Shown here one piece after another: positions 11,468 to 20,163 of a stretch of 64,000 nt of DNA. The translations under genes and the position numbers were made by a program. Source of the stretch: Sphingomonas sp. 35-24ZXX (GTDB taxonomy: Bacteria > Pseudomonadota > Alphaproteobacteria > Sphingomonadales > Sphingomonadaceae); NCBI RefSeq assembly GCF_000786215.1, contig NZ_JROG01000003.1:744001-808000 (forward strand). The letters run 5' to 3'. Every line of letters starts with the position of its first letter. The first letter of the stretch is position 1. The notes below the pieces were generated by a model. The model saw only the letters and a program-made list of their open reading frames with translations, was not told the DNA's origin and did no database searches.

Positions 11468-13528
11468 ATGTCCAGCATGGTTTCTCGAATTGCTATCGCG
11501 CGCAGCACTGCCGCTCTTCTCGCCCTGCCCCTGCTCGGCGTCCCCGCCGCCTGTCTCGCCAGCGACCAGGCCAATGATTACGCCGCCGCCAGCGCGCCGA
11601 TCAGCCGCAAGGGCGATGGCAGCGACTGGGATCGCGCCCGCGCGCAGCTGTTGCAATCCATGCCCGCCGACCTGTCGGGCACGATCGCCAACTGGCGCTC
11701 GCTGACGACGACCCCCAACAACTATACCTTCTCGACCTTCGCCAGCTTCCTCATCTCCAACCCCGGCTGGCCGGATGAAGACAAGCTGCGCCGCAATGCC
11801 GAACAGGCGCTGGGCATCAGCCCGTCGTCGCCGCAGGAGGTGGTTGCCTATTTCTCGCGCTTTGCGCCGCTCACCAATGTCGGGCGCGCGCGCTATGCCG
11901 TGGCGCTCGATGCGCTGGGCCAGCGCGATGCGGCACAGGCCGAAGCGGTCAAGGCCTGGCACGCGGGCACGATGATGCCCGAAGACAAGATGCAGCTGTT
12001 CAGCCGCTTCGGCACCCAGTTCTCGCTGGCCGACCATGACGCGCGGATGGACGCGCTGCTGTGGGCGCGGGCAACACCCGATGCCGACGAGCAGTTCGGC
12101 TTTGTCTCGCCCGAACGGCGCGCGGTGTTTGCGGCACGCCTGGCGATGCTCAAGGGCCTGCCCGATGCCGATGCACTCGCCGGGTCCTTGGGCGCAGAAG
12201 CGATGCGCGATGCCGGCTATGTCGCGCAGCGTGCCCGGCGGATGGTCGACACCGGCAACTGGGGCACCGCCCGCGCGATGCTGGCAAGCCGCCCCGCGCT
12301 GCAGCATCGTCCGGTCAACCCGGAAAGCTGGTACGAGCTGCTGCTCGCCCAGGCGCGCGGTGCAAACAATGATGGGCAGCACGCGCTGGCGTTCGATATC
12401 GCCTCGAAGGTCGACGATGCCTTTCCCGCGGGTCACGACATCTCGGACGAGAGCCTGGGCGTGCGCGACGACTACACCAGCCTCGCCTGGCTGGCCGGGA
12501 CCGTGGCGCTGCAGAACCTGGGCCGCCCGCGCGATGCGATCGGCATGTTTGCCCGCTATGGTGGCGGCGCTCGCACCCCGCAGACCCGCTCGAAGGGCTT
12601 CTACTGGGCGGGGCGCGCAGCCGCTGCCGCTGGCGAGACCGCCGAGGCCACGCGCTATTTCGAGGCGGCGGCAGCCTATCCCGACCATTATTACGGCCAG
12701 CTGGCAACCGAGCGGCTGGGCCGCGAGATCCCGCCCTTCGCCGAAGCGCCGCGCGTTCAGGTGAGCGCGGTCGATCGCGGCCGGTTCAATGCCAGCACGC
12801 TGGTGCAGGCCACGCAGGTGATCTCTCGCAGCGGTGACTGGCCGACACAGCGCCGCTTCTTCGGCGCGGTCGCAGCCTCGGCCAAGACGCCGGAAGAGCA
12901 TGTGCTGGCAGCCGAGCTGGCGCGGCAGATCGGGCGGCGCGACCTTGCCGTGATCGTCGGCCAGTCCGCGCGCGCCAAGGGCGTCGATGATCTGCAATCG
13001 CTCGCCTTCCCGCATATGCCGGTGCCCCCGGGCTATCAGAACAGCTGGACGATGATCCACGCGATCACCCGGCAGGAAAGCCAGTACGCCCAGAACGCGG
13101 TCAGCCATGCAGGCGCGCGCGGGTTGATGCAGCTGATGCCCGGAACGGCGCGCGAACAGGCGGGCAAGATGGGGCTGAGCTATTCGATCGGCGCGCTGAC
13201 CGATGACACGCAGTACAATATCCAGCTGGGTGCCGGCTATTTCGCGCGGATGATGGACTATTTCGGCGGCAGCTATCCGCTGGCGGTGGCGGCGTACAAT
13301 GCCGGCCCCGGCAATGTGAACAAATGGCTGCGCGCCAATGGCGACCCGCGGATGGGCGGCATCGACATCGTCGAATGGGTCGAGAGGATTCCGATCTTCG
13401 AAACCAAAAACTATGTCCAGCGGGTGCTCGAGAATGCGGTCGTCTACGATGTGATGCATCCCGAGCGCGCCAATATGCGCGGAGCCAACAAGCTCAGCCG
13501 GTATCTGGGCAAGAACACGCCGGGGTGA
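11468..13528 (+). CDS. slt: Soluble lytic murein transglycosylase
   Basis: About 686 residues. A signal peptide (about 1-32, ending PAACLAS) is followed by a long alpha-helical repeat region (about 40-520, the U-shaped superhelix of Slt70-type enzymes) and a C-terminal SLT catalytic domain. The catalytic glutamate is in ITRQESQY, followed by the family motifs SHAGARGLMQLMPGTA and AVAAYNAGPGNV. It cleaves the MurNAc-GlcNAc bond of peptidoglycan to leave a 1,6-anhydro end. The frame is open from 11414, but the ATG at 11468 places a proper signal peptide at the N-terminus. It is divergent from dapA. Confidence 0.92.
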   Translation: MSSMVSRIAIARSTAALLALPLLGVPAACLASDQANDYAAASAPISRKGDGSDWDRARAQLLQSMPADLSGTIANWRSLTTTPNNYTFSTFASFLISNPGWPDEDKLRRNAEQALGISPSSPQEVVAYFSRFAPLTNVGRARYAVALDALGQRDAAQAEAVKAWHAGTMMPEDKMQLFSRFGTQFSLADHDARMDALLWARATPDADEQFGFVSPERRAVFAARLAMLKGLPDADALAGSLGAEAMRDAGYVAQRARRMVDTGNWGTARAMLASRPALQHRPVNPESWYELLLAQARGANNDGQHALAFDIASKVDDAFPAGHDISDESLGVRDDYTSLAWLAGTVALQNLGRPRDAIGMFARYGGGARTPQTRSKGFYWAGRAAAAAGETAEATRYFEAAAAYPDHYYGQLATERLGREIPPFAEAPRVQVSAVDRGRFNASTLVQATQVISRSGDWPTQRRFFGAVAASAKTPEEHVLAAELARQIGRRDLAVIVGQSARAKGVDDLQSLAFPHMPVPPGYQNSWTMIHAITRQESQYAQNAVSHAGARGLMQLMPGTAREQAGKMGLSYSIGALTDDTQYNIQLGAGYFARMMDYFGGSYPLAVAAYNAGPGNVNKWLRANGDPRMGGIDIVEWVERIPIFETKNYVQRVLENAVVYDVMHPERANMRGANKLSRYLGKNTPG

Positions 13529-13540
13529 TTGTCCCTTTTG

Positions 13541-13623
13541 TCGTCACCCCCGCGGACGCGGGGGTCCCGCTGCTGCGCATCGGTCGAGCTCAAGCGGGAT
13601 TTCCGCGTGTGCGGCAATGACGA
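13541..13623. repeat. Intergenic palindromic repeat (GTCACCCCCGCG family), copy 1
   Basis: TCGTCACCCCCGCG starts the element and AATGACGA ends it. Inside are CCCCGCG/CGCGGGG and CCCGCT/AGCGGG paired arms. A closely similar element lies at 38238-38320. It sits between slt and greB and probably forms a folded RNA at the end of the slt transcript. No other gene is seen in 13529-13668. Confidence 0.8.
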
Positions 13624-13668
13624 CTGAGTCCGTCGCCTTGTCGGCCCTGCCTTGCTAAAGCCCCTGCC

Positions 13669-14148
13669 ATGGACCGCCCGAACCACATCACGCCGCAAGG
13701 CTATGCCGCGCTCAAGGCGCGCTACGACCATCTGCTCGGCACCGAACGCCCCGCGATCGTCGAGATCGTCAGCTGGGCAGCGGGCAATGGCGATCGCAGC
13801 GAGAATGGCGACTATCTCTACGGCCGCAAGCGGATGCGCGAGATCGACCGCGAACTCAACCGGCTGGCGCGCAAGATGAAGGCCGCGCGCGTCATCGATC
13901 CCGCTGCGCAGACCGATCGCAGCCGCATCTGGTTCGGCGCGGAAGTCGAGATCGCCGATGAAGACGACAACCGCCGCATCCTCACTTTGGTGGGCGATGA
14001 TGAACAGGATGCAGGCGCTGGACGGATCGGCTGGAACTCCCCGCTCGCCCGCGCGCTGCGCGGCGCTGCGGTGGGCGATCTGCGCACCGTCACGCTGCCC
14101 GGCGGCACCAAGGAATGGGAAGTCATGGCGATCGGCTACCCCGCCTGA
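13669..14148 (+). CDS. greB: Transcription elongation factor GreB
   Basis: A 159-residue Gre-family factor. It enters the RNA polymerase secondary channel and stimulates cleavage of backtracked RNA. The N-terminal coiled-coil tip motif NGDRSENGDYLYGRKR, with the acidic residues (D, E, D) that act at the active centre, is of the GreB type rather than GreA. The C-terminal FKBP-like domain (about 80-159) ends the protein. It appears to be a single gene with no strong ribosome binding site. Confidence 0.9.
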   Translation: MDRPNHITPQGYAALKARYDHLLGTERPAIVEIVSWAAGNGDRSENGDYLYGRKRMREIDRELNRLARKMKAARVIDPAAQTDRSRIWFGAEVEIADEDDNRRILTLVGDDEQDAGAGRIGWNSPLARALRGAAVGDLRTVTLPGGTKEWEVMAIGYPA

Positions 14149-14392
14149 CGCCCACATCATGCTCAACCAAAGTTTAACGCTGAAACTGTCGTATCCGTCC
14201 TATCGACACAATGTAACATCAAGTAAATATCGCCTTGCGTGAACCAAGGCCGTGGTCGATGCCATCACGCCCATAACCATCATAAGAGCATAATTCGCAG
14301 TAAATCACCCGATCGGTGATTGTATTCGTACGTCCATGTCTCAGCTTGCCCTCGATTGGCAGGCCGATGACGTTTGCCTGAAGGAAATGACC

Positions 14393-15790
14393 ATGAATCC
14401 GGTATTGTATTGGAATGCCATACTTCTGGAATGTTCTCGCCGTGACTTCACGCGCGGCTTCAACAACGCGCAGCAGCCCGGCCCCATCCGGACATCGCGC
14501 GCGATGGCGATCGTTCATCTCGCGATCCACGATTGCGTTGCGTTCGCCAGCGGCAACCCAGGCGCGGCCTGGCTGAGCAAGAAGGGCATCGCGCCTGCGC
14601 TCGGCCCCGTCCCTGGCGGCAGCGTTGCCGACATCATCGCCGGCGCCGCAGTGGTGACGCTGAAGGCGATGTACCCGCGCTATGGCATCTATATCGACGA
14701 TTCGACCGGGGCAGTGAACGCCGGGCGGTTTGCCTTTGGCGAGGAGGTCGGCCAGGCGATCCTTGATGCGCGCGCGGCAGATGGCTCGAACACCGACATC
14801 GCCACCGGCCAGCCGACCAACCCTGTCTATGGCCAGCATCGCGCCGATCCGTTCCAGCCCGGGCAGAACCGGCTGGGGCCGGTCTGGGGCAATGTCACGC
14901 GGTTCACCGGCTCCGCCAACCAGCCGCTCGCGCCCTTCCCCGGATATGGCACGCCCGACTATCTCAACAATCCCGACTACAAGGACGATTTCGACGAGGT
15001 TCGCGATTTCGGCGCGAAGGCGCGTGGCCAGCGCACGGCGGAACAGGAGCGCATCGGCGTTTATTGGGGCTATGACGGCGCGATGAACCTCGGCGTACCG
15101 CCGCGGCTGTACAACCAGGTCGCGCGCCGGGTGGTCGAGCCGCTGGCGCTCAACATCCCGCGCGCCGCCGAGCTGTTCGCGCAGCTCAACGTCGCGATGG
15201 CCGATGCCGGGATCGACGCCTGGCACTGGAAGTACGAGTATGACCTGTGGCGGCCCGTCGTCGGCCTGCGCGAAGAAGATGCAACGCGCGGCGGTGATCC
15301 GTTCTGGGCCCCGCTCGGCGCACCGCAGACCAACACCGCAGGGCCTATGACCCGCACGCCCAATTTCCCGGCCTATCCTTCGGGCCATGCGACGTTCGGC
15401 GCGGCGCTGTTCCAGACGCTGCGACTGGCGCTGAACACGGCATCCGGGCCGATCACGCTCAAGGACGTGCTCGATGTCGAGACACACAACAGCGCCCCGA
15501 TCGCCAAGGAGACGTTCAGCTTCGTGTCTGACGAGCTCGACGGTATTGCCAGCGACCCCGATGGCTCGACCCGGACGCGGGTCGACAAGAGCTTCGACAA
15601 TTTCGCCGAAGCAGTCTGGGAAAACTCGGTGAGCCGCATCTATCTGGGCGTTCACTGGCGGTTCGACGGCATTCCGCGCCGCGATGGCGAGAACATCGGC
15701 GGCGTGCCGCTGGGGCTCGCAATCGGCTCGGAAGCGCATGACTTCTTCAACACCGCGCCATCGCTGGGCGGCGTGGTGGTCACGCCCTGA
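14393..15790 (+). CDS. Vanadium-dependent haloperoxidase-like (PAP2 superfamily) protein
   Basis: A 465-residue all-helical protein with every vanadate/phosphate-binding residue of the vanadium haloperoxidase and acid phosphatase superfamily: Lys280 and Arg287 (K-x6-RP), Ser330-Gly331-His332 (PSGH) and Arg415 with His421 (SRIYLGVHW). Family members bind vanadate and oxidise halides with hydrogen peroxide, or act as phosphatases; sequence alone does not separate these. No signal peptide is seen. The frame is open from 14336, but AAGGAA lies 6 nt before the ATG at 14393, which I take as the start. The 240-bp upstream region is AT-rich compared with its surroundings and probably holds the promoter. 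A 14-bp hairpin follows the gene. Confidence 0.85.
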   Translation: MNPVLYWNAILLECSRRDFTRGFNNAQQPGPIRTSRAMAIVHLAIHDCVAFASGNPGAAWLSKKGIAPALGPVPGGSVADIIAGAAVVTLKAMYPRYGIYIDDSTGAVNAGRFAFGEEVGQAILDARAADGSNTDIATGQPTNPVYGQHRADPFQPGQNRLGPVWGNVTRFTGSANQPLAPFPGYGTPDYLNNPDYKDDFDEVRDFGAKARGQRTAEQERIGVYWGYDGAMNLGVPPRLYNQVARRVVEPLALNIPRAAELFAQLNVAMADAGIDAWHWKYEYDLWRPVVGLREEDATRGGDPFWAPLGAPQTNTAGPMTRTPNFPAYPSGHATFGAALFQTLRLALNTASGPITLKDVLDVETHNSAPIAKETFSFVSDELDGIASDPDGSTRTRVDKSFDNFAEAVWENSVSRIYLGVHWRFDGIPRRDGENIGGVPLGLAIGSEAHDFFNTAPSLGGVVVTP

Positions 15791-15806
15791 GACCGATACG
15801 CTTGGG

Positions 15807-15842
15807 GGGATCCGCATGCCCGCATACCGGCATGCGGATCCC
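15807..15842 (+). terminator. Perfect 14-bp hairpin after the haloperoxidase-like gene
   Basis: GGGATCCGCATGCC (15807-15820) pairs perfectly with GGCATGCGGATCCC (15829-15842) around an 8-nt loop, 17 bp after the stop. There is no T run, so it is a processing or stability hairpin or a weak terminator. Confidence 0.55.
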
Positions 15843-15923
15843 TGCGCGCACGCCCCCTATCGGGCCGAGCTTGCAGGTGGGTGCCAATCTGATATGCCGC
15901 TGGAGCACATCAGGGATACGCAC

Positions 15924-16583
15924 ATGGACTTCATGAACATTCTCAAATCGTTCGAGAATTTCATCTTCGAAGTCGTGGGCTGGCTGTATTTCTATCCGCG
16001 CACGATGTGGCTTGCGCTGTTTCGCCCCGGCGAGATGATGGCCTATGCCGATGACGAGCTGGATGATCTGCCCGCCGATCAGTATGAAAGCACGATCAGC
16101 CCGCCGCTGTTCCTGCTGATCACCATCGTGCTGGCCACCTGGGCCGCTGACAGCATCTCTGGCCCGGACGATCCAGCAACCACGCCTGCACTGCTGCTCG
16201 ACTGGAAGAACTCGCTGCTGCTCACCGCCAGCATCTACAGCGTCTATCCATTGGTGCTGGCGATCGCGCTGTTGCGGCAGCAGCATCGCCAGATCGATCG
16301 GCGCGCGCTGCGCCCGCCCTTCTACAGCCAGTGCTTTGTCGCGGCCCCGTTCGCGCTGGCCAATGCGCTGGCAATTTCGCTGCTCGTGCTGGAAAAGAGC
16401 CATAGCACGATCGGCGGGCTGGCGCTCTTTGCCGTCACCCTGATCTGGTATGTCGTCCTCCAGACGCGCTGGTTCGCGCGCCAATTGGGCGTCTCGATGC
16501 TGCGCGCCTTCTGGATTGCCGCCCTGGCGATCGTCGCCGGCTTCGTGATTACCGGCGCGCTTCTGGTGGCCATCTTCAACTGA
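15924..16583 (+). CDS. Predicted integral membrane protein
   Basis: I do not recognise a named family. From the ATG at 15924 (MDFMNILKSF) the protein has 219 residues. A short cytosolic amphipathic start is followed by about five hydrophobic segments (near residues 55-75, 95-115, 132-152, 163-183 and 195-217). The conserved-looking N-terminal part contains FRPGEMM and an acidic stretch. The architecture resembles small Yip1-like permease-domain proteins, but this is a loose comparison. The frame is open further upstream to 15684, inside the previous gene, so the start rests on AGGGA at 15912-15916 and on plausibility. Confidence 0.7.
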   Translation: MDFMNILKSFENFIFEVVGWLYFYPRTMWLALFRPGEMMAYADDELDDLPADQYESTISPPLFLLITIVLATWAADSISGPDDPATTPALLLDWKNSLLLTASIYSVYPLVLAIALLRQQHRQIDRRALRPPFYSQCFVAAPFALANALAISLLVLEKSHSTIGGLALFAVTLIWYVVLQTRWFARQLGVSMLRAFWIAALAIVAGFVITGALLVAIFN

Positions 16584-16599
16584 AGGCGACCGCCTGAGG

Positions 16600-18033
16600 T
16601 CAGCCGCCGCGGATCAGCAGGTTGCGGATCTCGGTCATGTCTTCCATCGCAAAGCGGATGCCTTCGCGGCCGATGCCAGAATCCTTGACCCCGCCATAAG
16701 GCATGTTGTCGATGCGGAAGCTGGGGACGTCGTTGATGACGACTCCGCCGACATCGAGGTGATCCCAGCAGTCGAACATCTTGAACAGGTCGCGGGTGAA
16801 CACGCCCGCCTGCAGACCGAACTTGCTGTTGTTGACCTCGGCCATCGCCGCGCCAAAATCGGTGAAGCTGGAGAGCACCGCGACCGGTCCAAATGCCTCT
16901 TCGGTGACGATCTTGGCGTTGTGCGGCACGTTTTCGAGCAAGGTCGCCTCGATCATCGCGCCATCGCGCTTGCCGCCGCACAATAGGGTGCCACCCAGCG
17001 AAACCGCTTCCTGCACCCAGCCATCGAGGCGCATGGCCTCCTTCACATGGATCATCGGGCCGATGAAGGTGTCACGATCCTTGGGATCGCCTGCGATCAG
17101 CGTCTTGGCCTTGGCGACCAGCATGTCGCGGAAGCGATCGTAGACATCGGCATGGATCAGGATGCGCTGCACCCCGATGCAGCTCTGACCCGACTGATAG
17201 AAGGCGCCGAAGATCACCCGCTCCATCGCATCGTCGAGGTTGGCATCGGAATCGATGATCACCGCAGCATTGCCGCCCAGTTCGAGCACGACCTTCTTCT
17301 TGCCGCAACGCGCCTTCAGATCCCAGCCCACATCGGGCGAGCCGGTGAACGACAGCAGCTTCAGCCGATCATCGGTGGTGAACAGATCGGCGCCATCGCG
17401 GCTGGCGGGCAGGATCGAGAACGCGCCCTTGGGCAGGTTGGTCTCTGCCAGCACCTCGCCCATGATGATCGCGCCCAAAGGCGTGCGGCTGGCGGGCTTC
17501 ATCACGAACGGGCAGCCCACCGCGATCGCCGGTGCGATCTTGTGCGCGGCGAGATTGAGCGGGAAGTTGAACGGCGAAATGAACGAGCACGGGCCGATCG
17601 GCACGCGCTTCCACATGCCGCGATAGCCCTTGGCGCGGGGGCTGATGTCCATCGTCTGGACTTCGCCGGTCATCCGTACCGATTCTTCGGCCGCGATGCG
17701 GAAGGTATCGATCAGGCGGCTGACCTCGCCTTCGGAATCCTTGATCGGCTTGCCGGCTTCGACGCACAAGGCATAGGCGAGCTCTTCGGAGCGTTCCTTG
17801 AACCGGCTGACGCAGTGGTTGAGGATTTCCTGCCGCTCGTAGCTTGGCATCCGCGCCATGGGCTCTGCGGCCTCGACCGCGCCTGCGATCGCGGCATCGA
17901 TGGTCGCAGCATCCGCCTGCGCCACCCGGAATGCGACCTCGCCAGTGAACTTGTCGGTCACCTCCAGATCGGTGTTCGGCTGCTGCGCCTCGTTGTTGAG
18001 ATAGAGCGGATAGACGGATTTGAGGGTGGTCAT
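16600..18033 (-). CDS. NAD(P)-dependent aldehyde dehydrogenase
   Basis: A 477-residue ALDH-superfamily enzyme that oxidises an aldehyde to its acid (or acyl-CoA). The NAD-binding signature (SFTGSPDVGW), the general-base Glu in LELGGN and the catalytic Cys in SGQSCIGVQ are all present. The N-terminal substrate region (SPFNFPLNL) resembles the lactaldehyde/phosphonoacetaldehyde/glyceraldehyde-3-phosphate dehydrogenase branch, but the substrate cannot be read from the sequence. The start at 18033 (MTTLKSVYP) has GGAG 6 nt upstream. It lies downstream of a ThDP enzyme on the same strand, separated by a palindromic repeat. Confidence 0.9.
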   Translation of the reverse strand: MTTLKSVYPLYLNNEAQQPNTDLEVTDKFTGEVAFRVAQADAATIDAAIAGAVEAAEPMARMPSYERQEILNHCVSRFKERSEELAYALCVEAGKPIKDSEGEVSRLIDTFRIAAEESVRMTGEVQTMDISPRAKGYRGMWKRVPIGPCSFISPFNFPLNLAAHKIAPAIAVGCPFVMKPASRTPLGAIIMGEVLAETNLPKGAFSILPASRDGADLFTTDDRLKLLSFTGSPDVGWDLKARCGKKKVVLELGGNAAVIIDSDANLDDAMERVIFGAFYQSGQSCIGVQRILIHADVYDRFRDMLVAKAKTLIAGDPKDRDTFIGPMIHVKEAMRLDGWVQEAVSLGGTLLCGGKRDGAMIEATLLENVPHNAKIVTEEAFGPVAVLSSFTDFGAAMAEVNNSKFGLQAGVFTRDLFKMFDCWDHLDVGGVVINDVPSFRIDNMPYGGVKDSGIGREGIRFAMEDMTEIRNLLIRGG

Positions 18034-18045
18034 AAGCAACTCCAT

Positions 18046-18136
18046 CCCCTCCCCTTGACGGGAGGGGCTAGGGGTGGGGCTGGATCTTGGAGCGGAGCGT
18101 CATTCCCCACCCCAACCCCTCCCCTGAGGGGAGGGG
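18046..18136. repeat. G/C-rich inverted repeat between the ThDP enzyme and aldehyde dehydrogenase genes
   Basis: Two hairpins, CCCCTCCC...GGGAGGGG (18046-18067) and CCCCTCCCC-TGA-GGGGAGGGG (18116-18136), are themselves near-inverted copies flanking a CTAGGGGTGGGG/CCCCACCCCAA pair. The whole can fold into one cruciform-like structure. Related sequence occurs at 60637-60860. Confidence 0.75.
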
Positions 18137-18144
18137 CTCAGCAA

Positions 18145-19791
18145 TTACAGCTCTTTTGCCATCTTCTTGATGTCGATGTTCAAGATCTGATCATTCTCCG
18201 AATAATCAACCGGGCAATCGATGAGATGCACCCCAGGCGTGTCACGCGTGTGGGCGAGCAGTTGCTTGAGATGCTCGGCGCTTTCGACGCGGTAACCGTT
18301 GGCACCATAAGCTTCGGCGTACTTCACGAAATCGGGGTTGCCATAGGTCAGGCCCCAATCCTGGAAGCCCATGTTCGCCTGCTTCCAGCGGATCATGCCA
18401 TAGCTGTTGTCGTTGAGGATCAGCACGGTCATGTTGAGCTTCAGGCGGACGGCGGTTTCCATCTCCTGGCTGTTCATCATGAACCCGCCATCGCCGCAGA
18501 TCGCCAGCACCTTGCGGTCCGGATAGACCATCGACGACATCATCGCCGACGGCAGGCCCGCGCCCATGGTGGCAAGCGCATTGTCGAGCAGTACGGTGTT
18601 GGGGCGATAGGCCTCATAGCCGCGCGCGAACCAGATCTTGTAGACGCCATTGTCGAGGCAGATGATGCCATCGTCGGGCATCGCCTCGCGGATCTGCTGC
18701 ACCAGATACGGCGGGAAGATCGGGAAGCGGGCGTCGCTGGCGAGCGAAGCGGTATGCTCGACCTCCGCCTTGCGGAAGGCCAGCATGTGGTCGAACTTCC
18801 AGCCGCCATTGGGGACGATGTCTTCCTTCATCTGCCAGATGGCATTGGCGATATCGCCGATCACCTCGATCTCGGGGAAATAGACGGGATCGACTTCGGC
18901 GGTCTTCGACGAGATGTGGATCACCGGGGTGCCGCCCGGATGCATGAAGAACGGCGGCTTTTCGATCACGTCATGGCCGATGTTGACGATCAGATCGGCC
19001 GCTTCCACCGCGCGGTGGACGAAATCGCCCGCCGACAGCGCCGCACAGCCCACGAACTTGGGGTGACGCTCGTCGATCACGCCCTTGCCCAGCTGCGTGG
19101 TGAGGAACGGGATGCCGGTCTTCTCGATGAACTGCAGCAGCATGCGGCTGGTCATCGTGCGGTTGGCCCCTGCCCCGATCACCAGGATCGGCGACTTGGC
19201 CTTTTCGAGCGCGGTAACCGCAGCACGGACCGATTTCTTGTCCGCATTGGGACGCCGGGTCTGGCTGGGCTTCAAGGGAACCGAATCGGTCTTTTCCTCG
19301 GCAATGTCCTCGGGAAACTCGATATGCGTAGCGCCGGGCTTTTCCTCCTCGGCCAGGCGGAACGCCTCGCGGATGCGGCTGGGGATGTTGTCGGCGCTGG
19401 CCAGCTGATGCGTGAACTTGGTGATCGGCTTCATCATGCCCACCACGTCGAGGATCTGGAACCGGCCCTGCTTCGATTTCTTGATCGGCTTCTGGCCGGT
19501 CACCATCAGCATCGGCATGCCGCCCAGCTGGGCATAAGCCGCAGCCGTGACGAAATTGGTCGCACCCGGGCCCAAGGTCGCCATGCACACCCCGGTCTTG
19601 CCGGTGTGGCGGCCATAAGTTGCGGCCATGAAGCCAGCGCCCTGTTCGTGCCGGGTGAGGATGAGCTTGATCTGGGTCGACCGGCTGAGCGAATCGAGCA
19701 TGTCCAGATTCTCTTCGCCGGGAACGCCGAAGATGTACTCGACACCTTCTTCCTCCAGGCATTGGATGAAAAGATCGGATGCTTTGGTCAT
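18145..19791 (-). CDS. Thiamine-diphosphate enzyme, acetolactate synthase large-subunit type
   Basis: A 548-residue ThDP-dependent enzyme of the acetolactate synthase family, which carboligates or decarboxylates 2-keto acids. It has the N-terminal pyrimidine-binding domain with catalytic Glu49 (RHEQGAGF), a central domain, and a C-terminal PP domain with CGDGGFMMN...LNDN (Mg/ThDP motif, about residues 430-460). The start at 19791 has GGGGGAG 7 nt upstream. No regulatory (IlvN/IlvH) subunit gene follows, so it is more likely a stand-alone catabolic-type enzyme than the biosynthetic IlvB. The downstream aldehyde dehydrogenase suggests an aldehyde intermediate. Confidence 0.85.
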   Translation of the reverse strand: MTKASDLFIQCLEEEGVEYIFGVPGEENLDMLDSLSRSTQIKLILTRHEQGAGFMAATYGRHTGKTGVCMATLGPGATNFVTAAAYAQLGGMPMLMVTGQKPIKKSKQGRFQILDVVGMMKPITKFTHQLASADNIPSRIREAFRLAEEEKPGATHIEFPEDIAEEKTDSVPLKPSQTRRPNADKKSVRAAVTALEKAKSPILVIGAGANRTMTSRMLLQFIEKTGIPFLTTQLGKGVIDERHPKFVGCAALSAGDFVHRAVEAADLIVNIGHDVIEKPPFFMHPGGTPVIHISSKTAEVDPVYFPEIEVIGDIANAIWQMKEDIVPNGGWKFDHMLAFRKAEVEHTASLASDARFPIFPPYLVQQIREAMPDDGIICLDNGVYKIWFARGYEAYRPNTVLLDNALATMGAGLPSAMMSSMVYPDRKVLAICGDGGFMMNSQEMETAVRLKLNMTVLILNDNSYGMIRWKQANMGFQDWGLTYGNPDFVKYAEAYGANGYRVESAEHLKQLLAHTRDTPGVHLIDCPVDYSENDQILNIDIKKMAKEL

Positions 19792-20163
19792 GACATTACT
19801 CCCCCGGAAACCGAAATGGCTTATCGTTGCTATCGTGCGACCGAAAGGATGACCGGGCTGTGCTTGATGCTTGATGTGCCCGGGCGGAAATGCGCGCTGC
19901 CAGCATGGCTTCCGCCGTCCGTGCTGGCTGTGACGCAAGGCATAACCACAATCCCGCGCCGAGTCACCCGCCAAAAATGCGGCCAAGCGCCGCATCGCTC
20001 CGCGGCCCCCGACACCGCCCCCGCCCAGAAAAGCGACTGGGAATGTAGGATTTGCGCCTGTAATCTGGACGATTAACCGATGATAATTTGGCGATACCGC
20101 ACGGTGCGATAAGATGTCGCATCGATCGCGCTGTTATCGCCTGAATACTGGAGGTGAACCGCC
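19792..20163. other. Divergent intergenic region (372 bp)
   Basis: This stretch separates the minus-strand ThDP enzyme gene from the plus-strand muramidase gene. I see no coding sequence, repeat or RNA. The only structure is loosely paired GCGATAA/TTATCGC words at about 20107-20140. It presumably holds two divergent promoters. Confidence 0.5.

Noticed and set aside
11438-13459. 673-codon open frame on the minus strand
   Set aside because: Antisense to the lytic transglycosylase, with a composition typical of a mirror frame.
17047-20076. 1009-codon open frame on the plus strand
   Set aside because: It is exactly antisense to the ThDP enzyme and aldehyde dehydrogenase genes, which have full catalytic motifs. 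Its translation is Arg/His/Asp-rich low-quality sequence, as expected for a mirror frame in GC-rich DNA.
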